Of a stretch of DNA of 44,232 nt, positions 23,529 to 31,501 are shown piece after piece (within the stretch, counting starts at the first letter, position 1; every line of letters begins with the position of its first letter). The notes under the pieces were generated by a model. That model was not told where the DNA came from and ran no database searches. It was given only the letters and a program-made list of their open reading frames with translations. Source of the DNA: a virus. The stretch is taken from IMG/VR virus record IMGVR_UViG_3300009159_000004, positions 1 to 44,232 of that record; one strand, written 5' to 3'. The translations under genes were made by a program, and so were the position numbers.

Positions 23529-24578
23529 TTAGATTGTACCACCATAAGGGCTGTTCACAATCAGGCGCACTGCCGGAATCAAGCGAGCATCGCTATAGGC
23601 GAGACTGTAGTTAGAGCCGGTAGCGAGTTGGGTGTTCGTAGGATTGTCAAAGCTGGCATTCCATGAAGTACCGGGAACGTGCTGAACGTGATGGTAGTCA
23701 ATAATGATACCGTCCTGCTTGCTGGAAGCATTACGATCAGGCTCAATTTCCATGGGAATCTGATCGCCTTCGATCATTACGCCAGGGCCGGCAAGATAAC
23801 AGACAAACTGCCTTTGCTGACCGCTTGTGCCAATGATAGGACATTGGTCGTCAACGACAACATTCAAATTGGCAAAGATACCAATTTGTTGACTACGGTT
23901 GACGCCGGCACGGTCGCCATTGTAAGCCAAAAAGCCAAGTTGCTCTAGGTAGGCAGCAACAAGCGAGTGCATGACAATCGTAGTGATGTCAGCCTGGCGC
24001 TCGTTGAGCTTGTAACGTGCTTCGATAACGTTACCAGCCGTCAAGTAATTTGCTTCCGCAGCGCCAGTGGTAACAGACTTGTTCAAGCTATTGGTGGAAT
24101 TTAGTGGGCCGCCAGTGCCAAGCAGCCCTTCCATCTGCGAAATGAACTTGACAGTCCGTAGCTTGTCCATTGCGGGAGCAAGCTGACTAGCAAGAACAGA
24201 CAGCGCATCTTCGCCGGTAGCAAGCCGGGAAAGTTTGTCCACAGCGTAAGCAAAGCCCCGATGCGTAATGCTGGCGTACTGCGTGGTTGCCTGGATCTTT
24301 TGGAAGGTGAAGTGACCCTCGCCGGAAGTGCCCCAGTCGTTACCGGAGGTCATAATTTCTTCAACCGGATTGAGCGGCTTGAAGAAAGGAGCTTCGATCC
24401 GAGTGCCCGTGCTAGCAGTAAGCGCGGGACTCGTTGCAATGATCCCGGAACGGATCATGCGCGATTGCAGAAAGATTTGCTCTTGCAGGTAGGCAGCAAA
24501 GGGAGCAGACGTTGCAAGCCGAGTTAGGCTTGCAATATCGCCCTGAAAAGTGCCGCCGAGATTTCCAAGAAAAGCCAT
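23529..24578 (-). CDS. Major capsid protein
   Basis: The 349-residue protein follows the scaffold gene and is followed by a strong terminator, as expected of the most abundant virion protein. Features of the HK97-like fold are visible: an N-terminal helix (IASLTRLATSAPFAAYLQEQIF), a core with FISQMEGLLGTGG, then ADITTIVMHSLVAAYLEQLGFLAY and FANLNVVVDDQCP (typical strand-turn of the A-domain), and a C-terminal RLIPAVRLIVNSPYGGTI. No N-terminal delta domain precedes the body, consistent with a separate scaffold protein. Confidence 0.85.
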   Translation of the reverse strand: MAFLGNLGGTFQGDIASLTRLATSAPFAAYLQEQIFLQSRMIRSGIIATSPALTASTGTRIEAPFFKPLNPVEEIMTSGNDWGTSGEGHFTFQKIQATTQYASITHRGFAYAVDKLSRLATGEDALSVLASQLAPAMDKLRTVKFISQMEGLLGTGGPLNSTNSLNKSVTTGAAEANYLTAGNVIEARYKLNERQADITTIVMHSLVAAYLEQLGFLAYNGDRAGVNRSQQIGIFANLNVVVDDQCPIIGTSGQQRQFVCYLAGPGVMIEGDQIPMEIEPDRNASSKQDGIIIDYHHVQHVPGTSWNASFDNPTNTQLATGSNYSLAYSDARLIPAVRLIVNSPYGGTI

Positions 24579-24654
24579 TGAATTAAAAGCAGGGTTTGTG
24601 TTTGGTCAGCACGACCGCGCAGCAGCGATGCTTTTTCTGGGCTTTGGCGCAGCC

Positions 24655-25335
24655 TTAACCCTTATTGCGAGCGGCGCTCGCTTCAGTCTTCAGCTTAGCA
24701 GCTAAATCGGGATCATCTAGCTCTAGCTGGATGCGCTTGGTGATACTGCCGCCGGCAAGGTATGGGTTGCCCGAGGTTTCCATGGATTCGCCAATAGCAG
24801 GCTTGGAGCCCATGCCGCCAGATCCACCTTTTGGTTTGAACAAATAGGCGTATTGCGGATCTTGGCGCAATTTGCCGGCAAGTTCAGTAGGACTAACCTT
24901 CTGGCCCTTGTAAGTAGTGATTGTTTTACCTTCTTCGTCATTAGCAAGCGAATGCAACAAACCCCATGCGTGTTCCGGCTGAAATACTTCGCCAGCATTA
25001 AATACAGCAAGAAAGTCAGCTCTCATGCGATCCTTGACACGCTGCTCCCTTTCGCTTGCAATAAGTTGATCTTTTTCTTCAAGTTGCTTTCGCAGTGCTT
25101 CCCTTTCTTTGCGCTCTTGATCCAAAAGCTCAGCAGTTTTACCCTGATCTTCTAAATCTTTTTTCTTGCGGGCATCTTCTTTATCCTCAAGCTCTTTGAG
25201 CCGCTGTTGCAGTTGCTTTTTTTCGTCAAGAATTTCCCCTTTCTTGCCATCTACAGCGGCAAGCCGTGATTCAAGTTCTTCAACCTTGGCAGCTTTGGCC
25301 TGTAATTCGGCAATCTGTTCTGGCGTGAGTGACAT
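24655..25335 (-). CDS. Capsid scaffolding protein
   Basis: The 226-residue protein is almost wholly helical and charged from residues 1 to 120 (QIAELQAKAAKVEELESRLA, KKQLQQRLKELEDKEDARKK, DQERKEREALRKQLEEKDQL), a long coiled coil. A small C-terminal domain follows (FQPEHAWGLLHSL, LRQDPQYAYLFKPKGG, basic end). This is the standard scaffold form, lying between portal and capsid genes. ATG at 25335 (MSLTPEQIAEL) is chosen because upstream in-frame codons fall in the divergent promoter region. Confidence 0.9.
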   Translation of the reverse strand: MSLTPEQIAELQAKAAKVEELESRLAAVDGKKGEILDEKKQLQQRLKELEDKEDARKKKDLEDQGKTAELLDQERKEREALRKQLEEKDQLIASEREQRVKDRMRADFLAVFNAGEVFQPEHAWGLLHSLANDEEGKTITTYKGQKVSPTELAGKLRQDPQYAYLFKPKGGSGGMGSKPAIGESMETSGNPYLAGGSITKRIQLELDDPDLAAKLKTEASAARNKG

Positions 25336-25390
25336 GACGTGATTGATGGATGCGCTATAGTGTAGCCGATAACTCATCGGACGCATCCAT
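25336..25390. promoter_or_regulatory. Divergent promoter region with nested inverted repeats
   Basis: This gap separates the leftward scaffold gene from a rightward small gene. ATGGATGCG (25346-25354) and CGCATCCAT (25382-25390) form a perfect 9-bp inverted repeat. Inside it CCGAT (25366-25370) and ATCGG (25376-25380) form a second one. A rightward TATAGT box lies at 25356-25361, and a leftward TATAGC can be read on the other strand. The arrangement looks like an operator controlling one or both directions. Confidence 0.5.
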
Positions 25391-25634
25391 GGCAACCGCA
25401 GATCCCAAGGCAGCAACTGTTACGGCAAAACCAGCAATTCAAGCACCGGAACCCGAAGCCGAAGAACTTGACGAAATCCTTCCAGAAGTTGAACGGGTCA
25501 ACATTGGTGGCTTGGAACTTGAAAAAACTCTTCTTTCTGGCGGCCAGTGCAAGACGAAGTTGATCAAGGAACCGATGATCGCAGCCGAGCTTGTGCGGGC
25601 CACTAGCGCTTCTCAGCGCAATCGCGGCCACTGA
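25389..25634 (+). CDS. Small acidic protein, moron-like gene
   Basis: The 81-residue product is Ala/Glu/Pro-rich at the start and acidic (APEPEAEELDEILPEVERV), with a possibly folded second half (NIGGLELEKTLLSGGQCKTKLIKEPMIAAELV). I do not recognise the family. It is coded against the virion operon, between portal and scaffold, with its own promoter upstream and its own terminator downstream. That is the defining layout of a phage 'moron', a late-acquired gene expressed on its own. An in-frame ATG at 25350 lies in the -10 region, so 25389 is used. Confidence 0.65.
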   Translation: MATADPKAATVTAKPAIQAPEPEAEELDEILPEVERVNIGGLELEKTLLSGGQCKTKLIKEPMIAAELVRATSASQRNRGH

Positions 25635-25652
25635 TCGCCCAGTCGGCAACCG

Positions 25653-25692
25653 AGCCCCTGTGCGCCCATTCCAGGCGGCTCAGGGGCTTTTT
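25653..25692 (+). terminator. Intrinsic terminator of the moron-like gene
   Basis: AGCCCCTG (25653-25660) pairs with CAGGGGCT (25681-25688), with further pairing in the loop, followed by a T run to 25692. On the minus strand no T run follows, so it should not block the portal-scaffold transcript. Confidence 0.8.
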
Positions 25693-25700
25693 CGATGTCA

Positions 25701-27203
25701 TCACGCACTTCCAGCGCCTGCTGCTCGACCAGCGCCAGCAACCGGGAGCGAGCGGCCTGGATTTGCGGTTCCATTTGCGCTTTGAGCGTTTTGCTGTTCA
25801 ACCATAACACGTTGAGCCTCTTTTTTGAGCTTTTCGACTTGAGCCATAAGATCCTTCAAGTTTACGTCTTCAGGAATCCACTCGCCCTGGAATAAAATTC
25901 TATGGAATAGTTCAGTTGTAATTTGTCCCTTAGTTTCAAGATCACTCAATACACTTACATCCTGACCGAGCAGTCTGTAAAAGTCAAAATCTCTATCGAC
26001 AATAACCCTTGGCGCTTTTTTGCCATTGTAGTCTGAAGCGATCCTAAATGCTTCGTTTAGTCCCGACTCTAACTCCATTGCCGCAACCGCCAACACGCAA
26101 TTTGCTTGTTGATGGTCTATGCGTTTTGCATCAGCACTTTCTGCAACAAACTTTTGCCCCAGCAATTTAGTGACGCCAAGGTGGGAGATTTCATTCTCTA
26201 ACCTGTCTAGCAACTCTGATTGTGCCGCAAATGAACCAGCGTCACAGTTTACCCAATACGCTTTGGCGCCTATATTCATTTTGATGGCATAATTCTGTCC
26301 CGTAATACCTTCTTCACCATCGTAATCTTCAAGAACAAGAAGACCAATAGCAGCAATATGCAAAGAATGTAAAAGATCCGCAAGCCGTCTGTAATGTGCA
26401 ATGTTAAGATGAGCAACGTCGGAAAGTGGTGGTGAAGCACACAAAAAGCCTTCTTTTTCAGCGTAAATGCTTACGAGAGGAACGTAATCAAGAGCAAAGC
26501 TGCCGGAGTCAATTCCGTCCTGTACGTCAGCTTGAAATACACTGTATTCGCCAGGGGTAATAACGCGAGCTATTGCAACATACTGTTCTCCATACATGCC
26601 ATCATCATTCTTGCGCTCTTCTTGGTATCGAAACATTGTCAAAGGTGCGCCAGGATCATCATTCAATCGCCGGCTGCCCAGATACTGCCATGGATCTACC
26701 GGCACAAAATACGGTCGCAACGGTTCAATCTGATCAGCACCAGACTGAGCATCACGCCTTTCTGCGTCAACAATTATCGAAGACATGCCATACGTCAATG
26801 CAACTTCAAGTCGCTTCTTGGCGTACTGATCTAGCGATGTTCCGTCACCATCTACATCTTTCCTAAATTCATCTTCCCAGTAGGGATCACCACCTTCAAG
26901 CCTGATGCGCCTGCGAAGCACCATGCCGGCAGCGTTATGGATTAAACGCTTCGTAAATGGTGCTAGGACCGATAAATTGACCCGTGCTTGCCACGGATCA
27001 TACGAAGAGCCTTCTACTGGTTGCTCTCTTGGCTCTCGTGGCAAGTAGACTTCCGCGTTACCGTGCAAGTATTCAGTGCCGCTTGTAACTGCTTGCATAA
27101 TTTCCCACTTCTTACGCATTCGCAAGATTGTATAATCCATAAAAAATGGACTATCCTTGTCAGTGTAACGCGGAAACGTCAGCCTGATTCTTGTTGTGCT
27201 CAC
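25701..27203 (-). CDS. Portal protein (DUF4055-like)
   Basis: The 500-residue protein is divergent from the large terminase and precedes scaffold and capsid. Its features match DUF4055-type portals: YLPREPREQPVEGSSYDPWQARVNL near residue 50-75, FTKRLIHNAAGMVLRR (helix crossing to the wing), ALTYGMSSIIVDAERRD, then LADLLHSLHIAAIGLLVLED, and a long C-terminal helix after the crown (DVNLKDLMAQVEKLKKEAQRVMVE). It forms the dodecameric channel for DNA packaging. The start is GTG at 27203, because the nearest upstream in-frame ATG is cut off by a stop. Confidence 0.85.
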   Translation of the reverse strand: MSTTRIRLTFPRYTDKDSPFFMDYTILRMRKKWEIMQAVTSGTEYLHGNAEVYLPREPREQPVEGSSYDPWQARVNLSVLAPFTKRLIHNAAGMVLRRRIRLEGGDPYWEDEFRKDVDGDGTSLDQYAKKRLEVALTYGMSSIIVDAERRDAQSGADQIEPLRPYFVPVDPWQYLGSRRLNDDPGAPLTMFRYQEERKNDDGMYGEQYVAIARVITPGEYSVFQADVQDGIDSGSFALDYVPLVSIYAEKEGFLCASPPLSDVAHLNIAHYRRLADLLHSLHIAAIGLLVLEDYDGEEGITGQNYAIKMNIGAKAYWVNCDAGSFAAQSELLDRLENEISHLGVTKLLGQKFVAESADAKRIDHQQANCVLAVAAMELESGLNEAFRIASDYNGKKAPRVIVDRDFDFYRLLGQDVSVLSDLETKGQITTELFHRILFQGEWIPEDVNLKDLMAQVEKLKKEAQRVMVEQQNAQSANGTANPGRSLPVAGAGRAAGAGSA

Positions 27204-27273
27204 TGCATCGCGGCATTTGACAGTATCTTAGCCTGTTGGCATGGCCTACAGTCACAGGTAACATCAGATCAAT

Positions 27274-28608
27274 ATGACGACCCAAACGGGACTGCGCGAG
27301 AGCGGCGATTTTGTTGCCGGCAAGAATCAGTTGTCTTTGCGACCAATGCAAGGACTGATTTTCCAGGATCGGCGGCGCTTCCGCGTCGTACTGGCTGGCC
27401 GGCGGGGTGGAAAGACGGTCTTAGGCGGAGTCGAGCTGTCGCGTGGCGCCGCCGAGCGCAAGGGGGTCTATTACTACGTTGCTCCTACATACAGAATGGC
27501 AAAAGACATTGCTTGGGATACATACAAAAGCATCATCCCTGAACGCTGGATAAGGAAGAAGAACGAATCCAATCTTAGAATTGACCTTATCAATGGTTCT
27601 GTTATTTACCTAAAAGGCTCTGAAGATCCTGACGCTTTGCGCGGCCCAGCACTTAGCGGTGTCGTAATGGACGAATGCGCTTTTCAGCAAGAATATACAT
27701 GGCGATCTGTCATTCGCCCTGCGCTGTCAGACCGCAGCGGTTGGGCATTATTTACAACAACTCCATCACCAGAAGGTACTGCTGGATGGTTCTACGAAAT
27801 GATCTTGCTACTAAAAAATGCAGACCTTGTCGATCCTGGGCTAGAGCGCCTAAATCCGCAACAATGGACACTTTACGAATACACTTCATTGCAAGGCGGC
27901 AATATACCAGCTATTGAGATCGAAGAAGCTAAGAGAACGCTTGCGCCAGAAGTGTTTGAGCGTGAGTACGAAGCTAAAATTATGTCAAATACTGGACTCG
28001 TTGTGTCTTGTTTTTCAATGCTTAACATGGACTCCACGGTTGAAGATGACGAAGAACTGCCACTTTATGTTGGAATGGACTTTAACAATGATCCATTGAC
28101 TGCCATTTGCGCTAACATAATCAAAGTAAATGGAAGGCCGGTACAACTGCGTGTTTTTAATGAGCTAAACTTAAGAGGCGCTACCACATGGGATATGGCA
28201 GAAGTTCTCATTGATCTTTATGGCGAGAATCGGCGCATCATTGCTTGTCCAGATCCTACCGGCAAGAGAAAGCAAACTTCGGGCGTTGGAGTAAGCGATC
28301 ATCAAATTCTCAAAAAAGCTGGAATTACTGTTTATGCACCCGAAGCGCCATATAATACTGCCGATGGTATTCGAGCAGCAAACGCAGCATTGCGTACTGC
28401 CGATGGTGAAGTGCATACTAAAATCAATCCGCGTTGTCACGAACTTATTAAATCATTTAGAACACTTGGTTACGCTAAAGGCACCAGAATGCCAAACAAA
28501 AAACTTGGAGTCGATCACTCGTTCGATGCTTTTAAGTATTTATGCTTAGGTAAATTCAACCTTGCGAAAGGTGAAAGCGGAGTCATTACAAACCACAGAG
28601 TCTACTGA
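27274..28608 (+). CDS. terL: Terminase large subunit
   Basis: The 444-residue packaging motor has all key motifs. Walker A AGRRGGKT is at residues 41-48. Walker B VVMDE at 130-134 includes the catalytic Glu, and the coupling motif TTTPS is at 161-165. The RNase H-like nuclease is marked by VGMDF (Asp 269), ACPDPTG (Asp 327) and VDHSFDAFKY (Asp 414/418). It stands alone in a rightward unit, divergent from the portal. TTGACA at 27217-27222 may be its -35, but the -10 is weak. It ends five bases from the convergent zinc ribbon gene. The probable small subunit lies 5 kb away on the other strand. Confidence 0.95.
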   Translation: MTTQTGLRESGDFVAGKNQLSLRPMQGLIFQDRRRFRVVLAGRRGGKTVLGGVELSRGAAERKGVYYYVAPTYRMAKDIAWDTYKSIIPERWIRKKNESNLRIDLINGSVIYLKGSEDPDALRGPALSGVVMDECAFQQEYTWRSVIRPALSDRSGWALFTTTPSPEGTAGWFYEMILLLKNADLVDPGLERLNPQQWTLYEYTSLQGGNIPAIEIEEAKRTLAPEVFEREYEAKIMSNTGLVVSCFSMLNMDSTVEDDEELPLYVGMDFNNDPLTAICANIIKVNGRPVQLRVFNELNLRGATTWDMAEVLIDLYGENRRIIACPDPTGKRKQTSGVGVSDHQILKKAGITVYAPEAPYNTADGIRAANAALRTADGEVHTKINPRCHELIKSFRTLGYAKGTRMPNKKLGVDHSFDAFKYLCLGKFNLAKGESGVITNHRVY

Positions 28609-28612
28609 TTTT

Positions 28613-28867
28613 TTATATTTTCTCTTTTTCTAGTGATTCTGCCGGCGGGAGAAATGTGACTGGTCCTTTCTTCGTCCAGATTAGTCGCCAGTTTTCAACA
28701 TGTTCTTCAGGTGCTTGCATAGTGTACCAAAGATGACCACAACCTTCGCAGCGCCGCCGCCTTGCGCGACTGCCACATGCTGTTGTGCGTGTTTCTACAA
28801 TAATAATTTGATGGGAAGATGCGCAGTTAGGGTTTGTGCATTTTTCGAGATTGATTTGTTTACCCAT
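28613..28867 (-). CDS. Zinc ribbon protein, NrdR/Ogr-like
   Basis: The 84-residue product carries two Cys pairs, KCTNPNC (residues 9-15) and CEGCG (38-42), separated by VETRTTACGSRARRRRC. This closely recalls the N-terminal zinc ribbon of NrdR (CPxCG...DSR...RRRRCxxCxxRFTT), and phage Ogr/Delta activators have related folds. NrdR binds promoters of ribonucleotide reductase genes, and the next genes in this operon are nucleotide-related (dCTP deaminase family). It has no ATP-cone domain, so it could be a stand-alone DNA-binding regulator. Confidence 0.65.
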   Translation of the reverse strand: MGKQINLEKCTNPNCASSHQIIIVETRTTACGSRARRRRCEGCGHLWYTMQAPEEHVENWRLIWTKKGPVTFLPPAESLEKEKI

Positions 28868-29141
28868 TGCTATCTATTTCATTAAGTCGATCTTCAACAA
28901 GTTTAGCATAGCCAGCAATATCGTGCCAGCTATCGGCATAATTTGGATCACCGCAAATTATTCGACCTAGCTTATGGCAAATCATATCAATGGCTTCTTT
29001 TTGATCAGGCGCCAAGTTAGTGCCGACAGCACAACAAAAAACTTTTACAACCCTTTTTAGCTCTTGCGTGACTGTGGCGTGATCCATGAACCTGCCGTAA
29101 CGCTTGCCGCGTTCTGCCAGTGTTTCTTCAATGCTTGTCAT
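28860..29141 (-). CDS. DUF6378-like protein
   Basis: The 93-residue product shows ERGKRYGRFMDHATVTQELKR, then APDQKEAIDMICHKLGRIICGDPNYADSWHDIAGYAKLV, the pattern of DUF6378, a helical family widespread in phages of many hosts (length about 80-100 residues) and of unknown function. The conserved DSWxDIAGYA segment recalls the all-alpha NTP pyrophosphohydrolase fold, but the metal-binding EExxE motif is absent. ATG at 29141 fits family length; a longer in-frame start lies inside the dCTP deaminase gene. It overlaps the zinc ribbon gene by 8 bases. Confidence 0.75.
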   Translation of the reverse strand: MTSIEETLAERGKRYGRFMDHATVTQELKRVVKVFCCAVGTNLAPDQKEAIDMICHKLGRIICGDPNYADSWHDIAGYAKLVEDRLNEIDSNG

Positions 29142-29145
29142 AATT

Positions 29146-29661
29146 TTAGCCCTTAGACGCGGTGACGGTTGCATCATTATTATACCTGCCGGTAACTGCA
29201 TAAGACCGGCGTGGGATAGAATCCATAAAAGAAAACTTCATCTGTCCAATTTTGAGCCCTGGGTAAAGACCAATCCAATGAAGTTGGCGAACATTCTTAA
29301 GTTCAAGTGTTAATCTTGACCCGCTCCACCCTGGGTCTGCAAATCCGGCCATAAGGTGTTGCAATCCTTCCCTTGCGCGAGAAGATTTAAGTATAAACTG
29401 ACCTTCAATGTCTTCTGGAATGTTAAAAATTGGCTCAGCTTCAGCTAGTATAAATTGGCCTGGCATCATTCTGTATGGATCTGACTCTGTATGTCTTGCA
29501 ATAGGATACGGAATAAGTCTTGGCCCTTCAGCAGACTCGATCAGGATGTTTGAGCCCAGGCGCAAATCTAGCGATGCCGGGTTGAGCAATAAAGGGTCAT
29601 ATGGTGTGACCATGCCAGCCATGCAGAGTTCGTGGATCTGAAAGTCAGCAAGAGTGCCCAT
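29146..29661 (-). CDS. dcd: dCTP deaminase / dUTPase family protein
   Basis: The 171-residue protein carries the family motifs: NPASLDLRLGSNI near residue 27-39, FILKSSRAREGLQHLMAGFADPGWSG (about 88-113, with SSRAREG matching the nucleotide-binding SSxARxG), LTLELKN with the catalytic Glu, and LYPGLKIGQMKF. It should convert dCTP to dUTP (or act on dUTP), feeding thymidylate synthesis for phage DNA. Start 29661 is preferred to 29685 because an extended -10 at 29692-29684 would initiate near 29677. Confidence 0.85.
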   Translation of the reverse strand: MGTLADFQIHELCMAGMVTPYDPLLLNPASLDLRLGSNILIESAEGPRLIPYPIARHTESDPYRMMPGQFILAEAEPIFNIPEDIEGQFILKSSRAREGLQHLMAGFADPGWSGSRLTLELKNVRQLHWIGLYPGLKIGQMKFSFMDSIPRRSYAVTGRYNNDATVTASKG

Positions 29662-29683
29662 GGTACGTTGATTGTTGCAGGTC

Positions 29684-29692
29684 ATTTTATCA
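29684..29692 (-). promoter_or_regulatory. Extended -10 promoter of the dCTP deaminase operon
   Basis: TGA-TAAAAT on the minus strand, about 23 bp upstream of the ATG at 29661. A rightward TATGAT at 29718-29723 faces away from it, making a divergent promoter pair. Confidence 0.5.
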
Positions 29693-29729
29693 CGCTGCTT
29701 ACCGGCGGGTGATGAGGTATGATTGGGCC

Positions 29730-29888
29730 ATGGAAAAGACTTTTAGCTATACAATGGTCAGACACGATGGCGAACCTGGCTGGAAATTGCCATATTCTTA
29801 CAAATTATTACCATCTTCAGGTCGAGTTACTGTTATTGACCCACAGGGGATAACACGTCTTGTTTCGCGCAAAGCGTTATCGCTGTAG
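29730..29888 (+). CDS. Small unknown protein upstream of endolysin
   Basis: A 52-residue open frame begins MEKTFSYTMVRHDGEPGWKL and contains SSGRVTVIDPQGITRLVSRK. It looks like a compact beta-rich peptide; I do not know its family. TATGAT at 29718-29723 would place the transcript start at or next to this ATG, so the mRNA may be leaderless. It lies 39 bp upstream of the endolysin start and could be cotranscribed with it. Confidence 0.5.
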   Translation: MEKTFSYTMVRHDGEPGWKLPYSYKLLPSSGRVTVIDPQGITRLVSRKALSL

Positions 29889-29927
29889 CGATTCTGCTAG
29901 GGTTGACCTTCCTTGCTTGGTGCCGGC

Positions 29928-30497
29928 ATGACTGCAACTCCTCCTAGGCCACCAGTGCCCGCACAGCCACCGCTGATTACCAAGCAGCAACTTGCAAGTA
30001 TTTGGAATTGCAATCCAATCTTAATTGAAGATCGGGAAATGGTTGAGCTTAACCAATGTCTGCGGCAATTTCAAATAACTACTAAACCAAGGCTGCGGCA
30101 TTTTCTTAGTCAAACAGCACATGAAAGCGGTGGTGGGCGTTACAAGAAAGAACTTGCTTCTGGTTGGGATTACGAAGATAGCTCTGATCTTGGCAACATT
30201 CGCAAAGGTGACGGGCCACGCTACAAAGGAGCTGGTTATATTCAAATGACAGGACGCTACAATTATCAGAAGTTTGCAGAGTTTATTAAAGATTTGAAAG
30301 TAATGACCGGCGTTGAGTATGTTGCTTACAATTATCCTTTTACTTCTGCCGGCTACTGGTGGTATTCAAACAAGATGAACCAGTTATGCGATTCTTTTGC
30401 TAGTGTACGTACTGTTACGCTGCGGGTCAACGGTGGCGTAAATGGACTTGCGGATCGTGAAATGTATTACAAACGCTGCGTTGATGCAATTCCTTAA
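29928..30497 (+). CDS. Endolysin, GH19 chitinase-like
   Basis: The 189-residue enzyme has the GH19 signature: FLSQTAHESGGGRYKKELASGWDYED (catalytic Glu in HES and a second acidic position in YKKEL), then GDGPRYKGAGYIQMTGRYNYQKFAE, the classic GDGxRYxGRGxIQLTGRxNY motif, and TLRVNGGVNGLADR. Phage GH19 enzymes cleave the glycan strands of peptidoglycan. A Pro-rich lead (PPRPPVPAQPP) precedes the domain; there is no signal peptide, so a holin is needed for release. ATG 29928 was chosen; an in-frame TTG lies five codons upstream. Confidence 0.9.
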   Translation: MTATPPRPPVPAQPPLITKQQLASIWNCNPILIEDREMVELNQCLRQFQITTKPRLRHFLSQTAHESGGGRYKKELASGWDYEDSSDLGNIRKGDGPRYKGAGYIQMTGRYNYQKFAEFIKDLKVMTGVEYVAYNYPFTSAGYWWYSNKMNQLCDSFASVRTVTLRVNGGVNGLADREMYYKRCVDAIP

Positions 30498-30690
30498 AAA
30501 GCGACCCCTGCCCCCCCTCCTTACTTATACGCTTGCTTGTACGTTTTCTATGTACGCTGGTGTGAATATATTGTACGCAAAAAATGCTGGTGTGAGATGG
30601 AGGGGGTATAGGCACCCCTCCCCGTTATACGGAAACCGCAACCCTGCCCCGGTAAGCATAGCAAACCGGGGAGGATTGTGGGATAATTGT
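30498..30690. other. Non-coding stretch with two GC-rich hairpins
   Basis: This region lies between convergent genes. GGAGGGG/CCCCTCC (30599-30605 with 30615-30621) and CCCCGGT/ACCGGGG (30647-30653 with 30665-30671) form two stems. GCTGGTGTGA occurs twice and TGTACG three times. No T run follows either stem, so these are not classical terminators. Confidence 0.5.
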
Positions 30691-30888
30691 CTACACCGTT
30701 GTTTCCAGGATTGTCTTAAGTTGATTGCATACAGACTGTTTGTTCCCCTTTAGATTATACTCTCTTTTCACGATAGAGTATACGCTAGTGCCGTTGCGCT
30801 TCATACCTTTACACTCTAAGGATAGTGCAGACAGTAACACTTTAGCCCGATAGTCTGTAATTTGTGATCCTGTTAATACGGTGGCCAT
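30691..30888 (-). CDS. Conserved small protein of unknown function
   Basis: The 65-residue product (LTGSQITDYRAKVLLSALSL, then KGMKRNGTSVYSIVKREYNL and KGNKQSVCNQLKTIL) is helical and basic. The segment GMKRxGxSxYxIVKxEFxLKGxK resembles small proteins I associate with cyanobacterial phages and plasmids, but no function is known. It is the last gene of the leftward cassette array, served by the promoter at 31135-31186. Confidence 0.65.
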   Translation of the reverse strand: MATVLTGSQITDYRAKVLLSALSLECKGMKRNGTSVYSIVKREYNLKGNKQSVCNQLKTILETTV

Positions 30889-30930
30889 GGCTGTTGTTGG
30901 TGTGGGAAGCGATTGCTAAGATGTGATTAG

Positions 30931-31104
30931 TTAATCGTTGTGACAGTAGAAGTATTTGCCAATAAATCTATTTGACAATTCAAGCCCTATATTTTTGCTC
31001 ATATAGTAATTTCTTAGTGTGCACCATGATTCTAGGTTTAGCTCGATTTTGGAACCTGTTACTTTAACCGTTTCGATTAGTGAGAGAATAAAGGAGGTTT
31101 CCAA
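30931..31104 (-). CDS. Small unknown protein with TTG start
   Basis: An open frame on the minus strand runs from a stop at 31140 to 30931 with no ATG or GTG near its beginning; TTG at 31104 gives METSFILSLIETVKVTGSKI and ends FIGKYFYCHND (57 residues). Composition is protein-like and the frame starts 24 bases after the expected transcript start of its cassette promoter. There is no Shine-Dalgarno before the TTG. An internal ATG (MSKNIGLELS) is an alternative. Confidence 0.5.
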   Translation of the reverse strand: METSFILSLIETVKVTGSKIELNLESWCTLRNYYMSKNIGLELSNRFIGKYFYCHND

Positions 31105-31134
31105 TGGAATAGGGGGTTGCTTGTTTACTCTCTC

Positions 31135-31186
31135 ATTCTAGGGTCAGATGTTACGCTGACGGTCTGACCCGTAACAGTTTGCAACG
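31135..31186 (-). promoter_or_regulatory. Cassette promoter copy 1
   Basis: On the minus strand the 19-bp element reads CGTTGCAAACTGTTACGGG (31186-31168), then 27 bp, then a -10 box TAGAAT (31140-31135). The spacer holds an 8-bp inverted repeat, GGGTCAGA / TCTGACCC. The element starts 8 bp after the stop of the 31194-31493 gene. It serves the two small genes ending at 30931 and 30691. Confidence 0.6.
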
Positions 31187-31193
31187 TGGCACG

Positions 31194-31493
31194 CTAAGCG
31201 CAGGATGCTAACAATTCTAACCATTGCTCCCTAATTTCTTTAGCAAGGTCTCTACTGTTACTGCGCCTATAAATGCTAACGACCGCCCAGTGAGGGTAAA
31301 AATAAGCGGCGCCACTATAAGAATCATCTCCCGTCTGATAACCCCACTCTCCATTATCATTGATTGCACAAGTTAAATCTATCCTGGGAAGTTCATCATT
31401 TTCATCCTTGTAATCATCGCAGATGTGAGGCTTAATAGACTTTATTAAACTGGATAATTCTTTGATAGTTGGAAGCTTGAGAGTTTGTGCCAT
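31194..31493 (-). CDS. Conserved small protein of unknown function
   Basis: The 99-residue product contains KPHICDDYKDENDELPRIDL, then GEWGYQTGDDSYSGAAYFYPHWAVVSIYRRSNSRDLAKEI. The W-YQTGDxSYxGxAYxYPHWAVVxIxRRSNSR block looks strongly conserved and recalls proteins found in cyanobacterial phages and genomes; the function is unknown. It lies 41 bp downstream of its neighbour, and its leader holds three CCCATCAT repeats just before the ATG. Confidence 0.7.
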   Translation of the reverse strand: MAQTLKLPTIKELSSLIKSIKPHICDDYKDENDELPRIDLTCAINDNGEWGYQTGDDSYSGAAYFYPHWAVVSIYRRSNSRDLAKEIREQWLELLASCA

Positions 31494-31501
31494 TGTTTTA
31501 G

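Noticed and set aside
30599-30671. The two GC-rich hairpins after the endolysin as intrinsic terminators
   Set aside because: Neither stem is followed by a T run on either strand.
31095-31110. Perfect AAAGGAGG followed at 6 bases by ATG-GAA-TAG on the plus strand, a possible leader minigene
   Set aside because: The region is better explained as the 5' part of the TTG-started minus-strand frame 30931-31104; no plus-strand gene follows.
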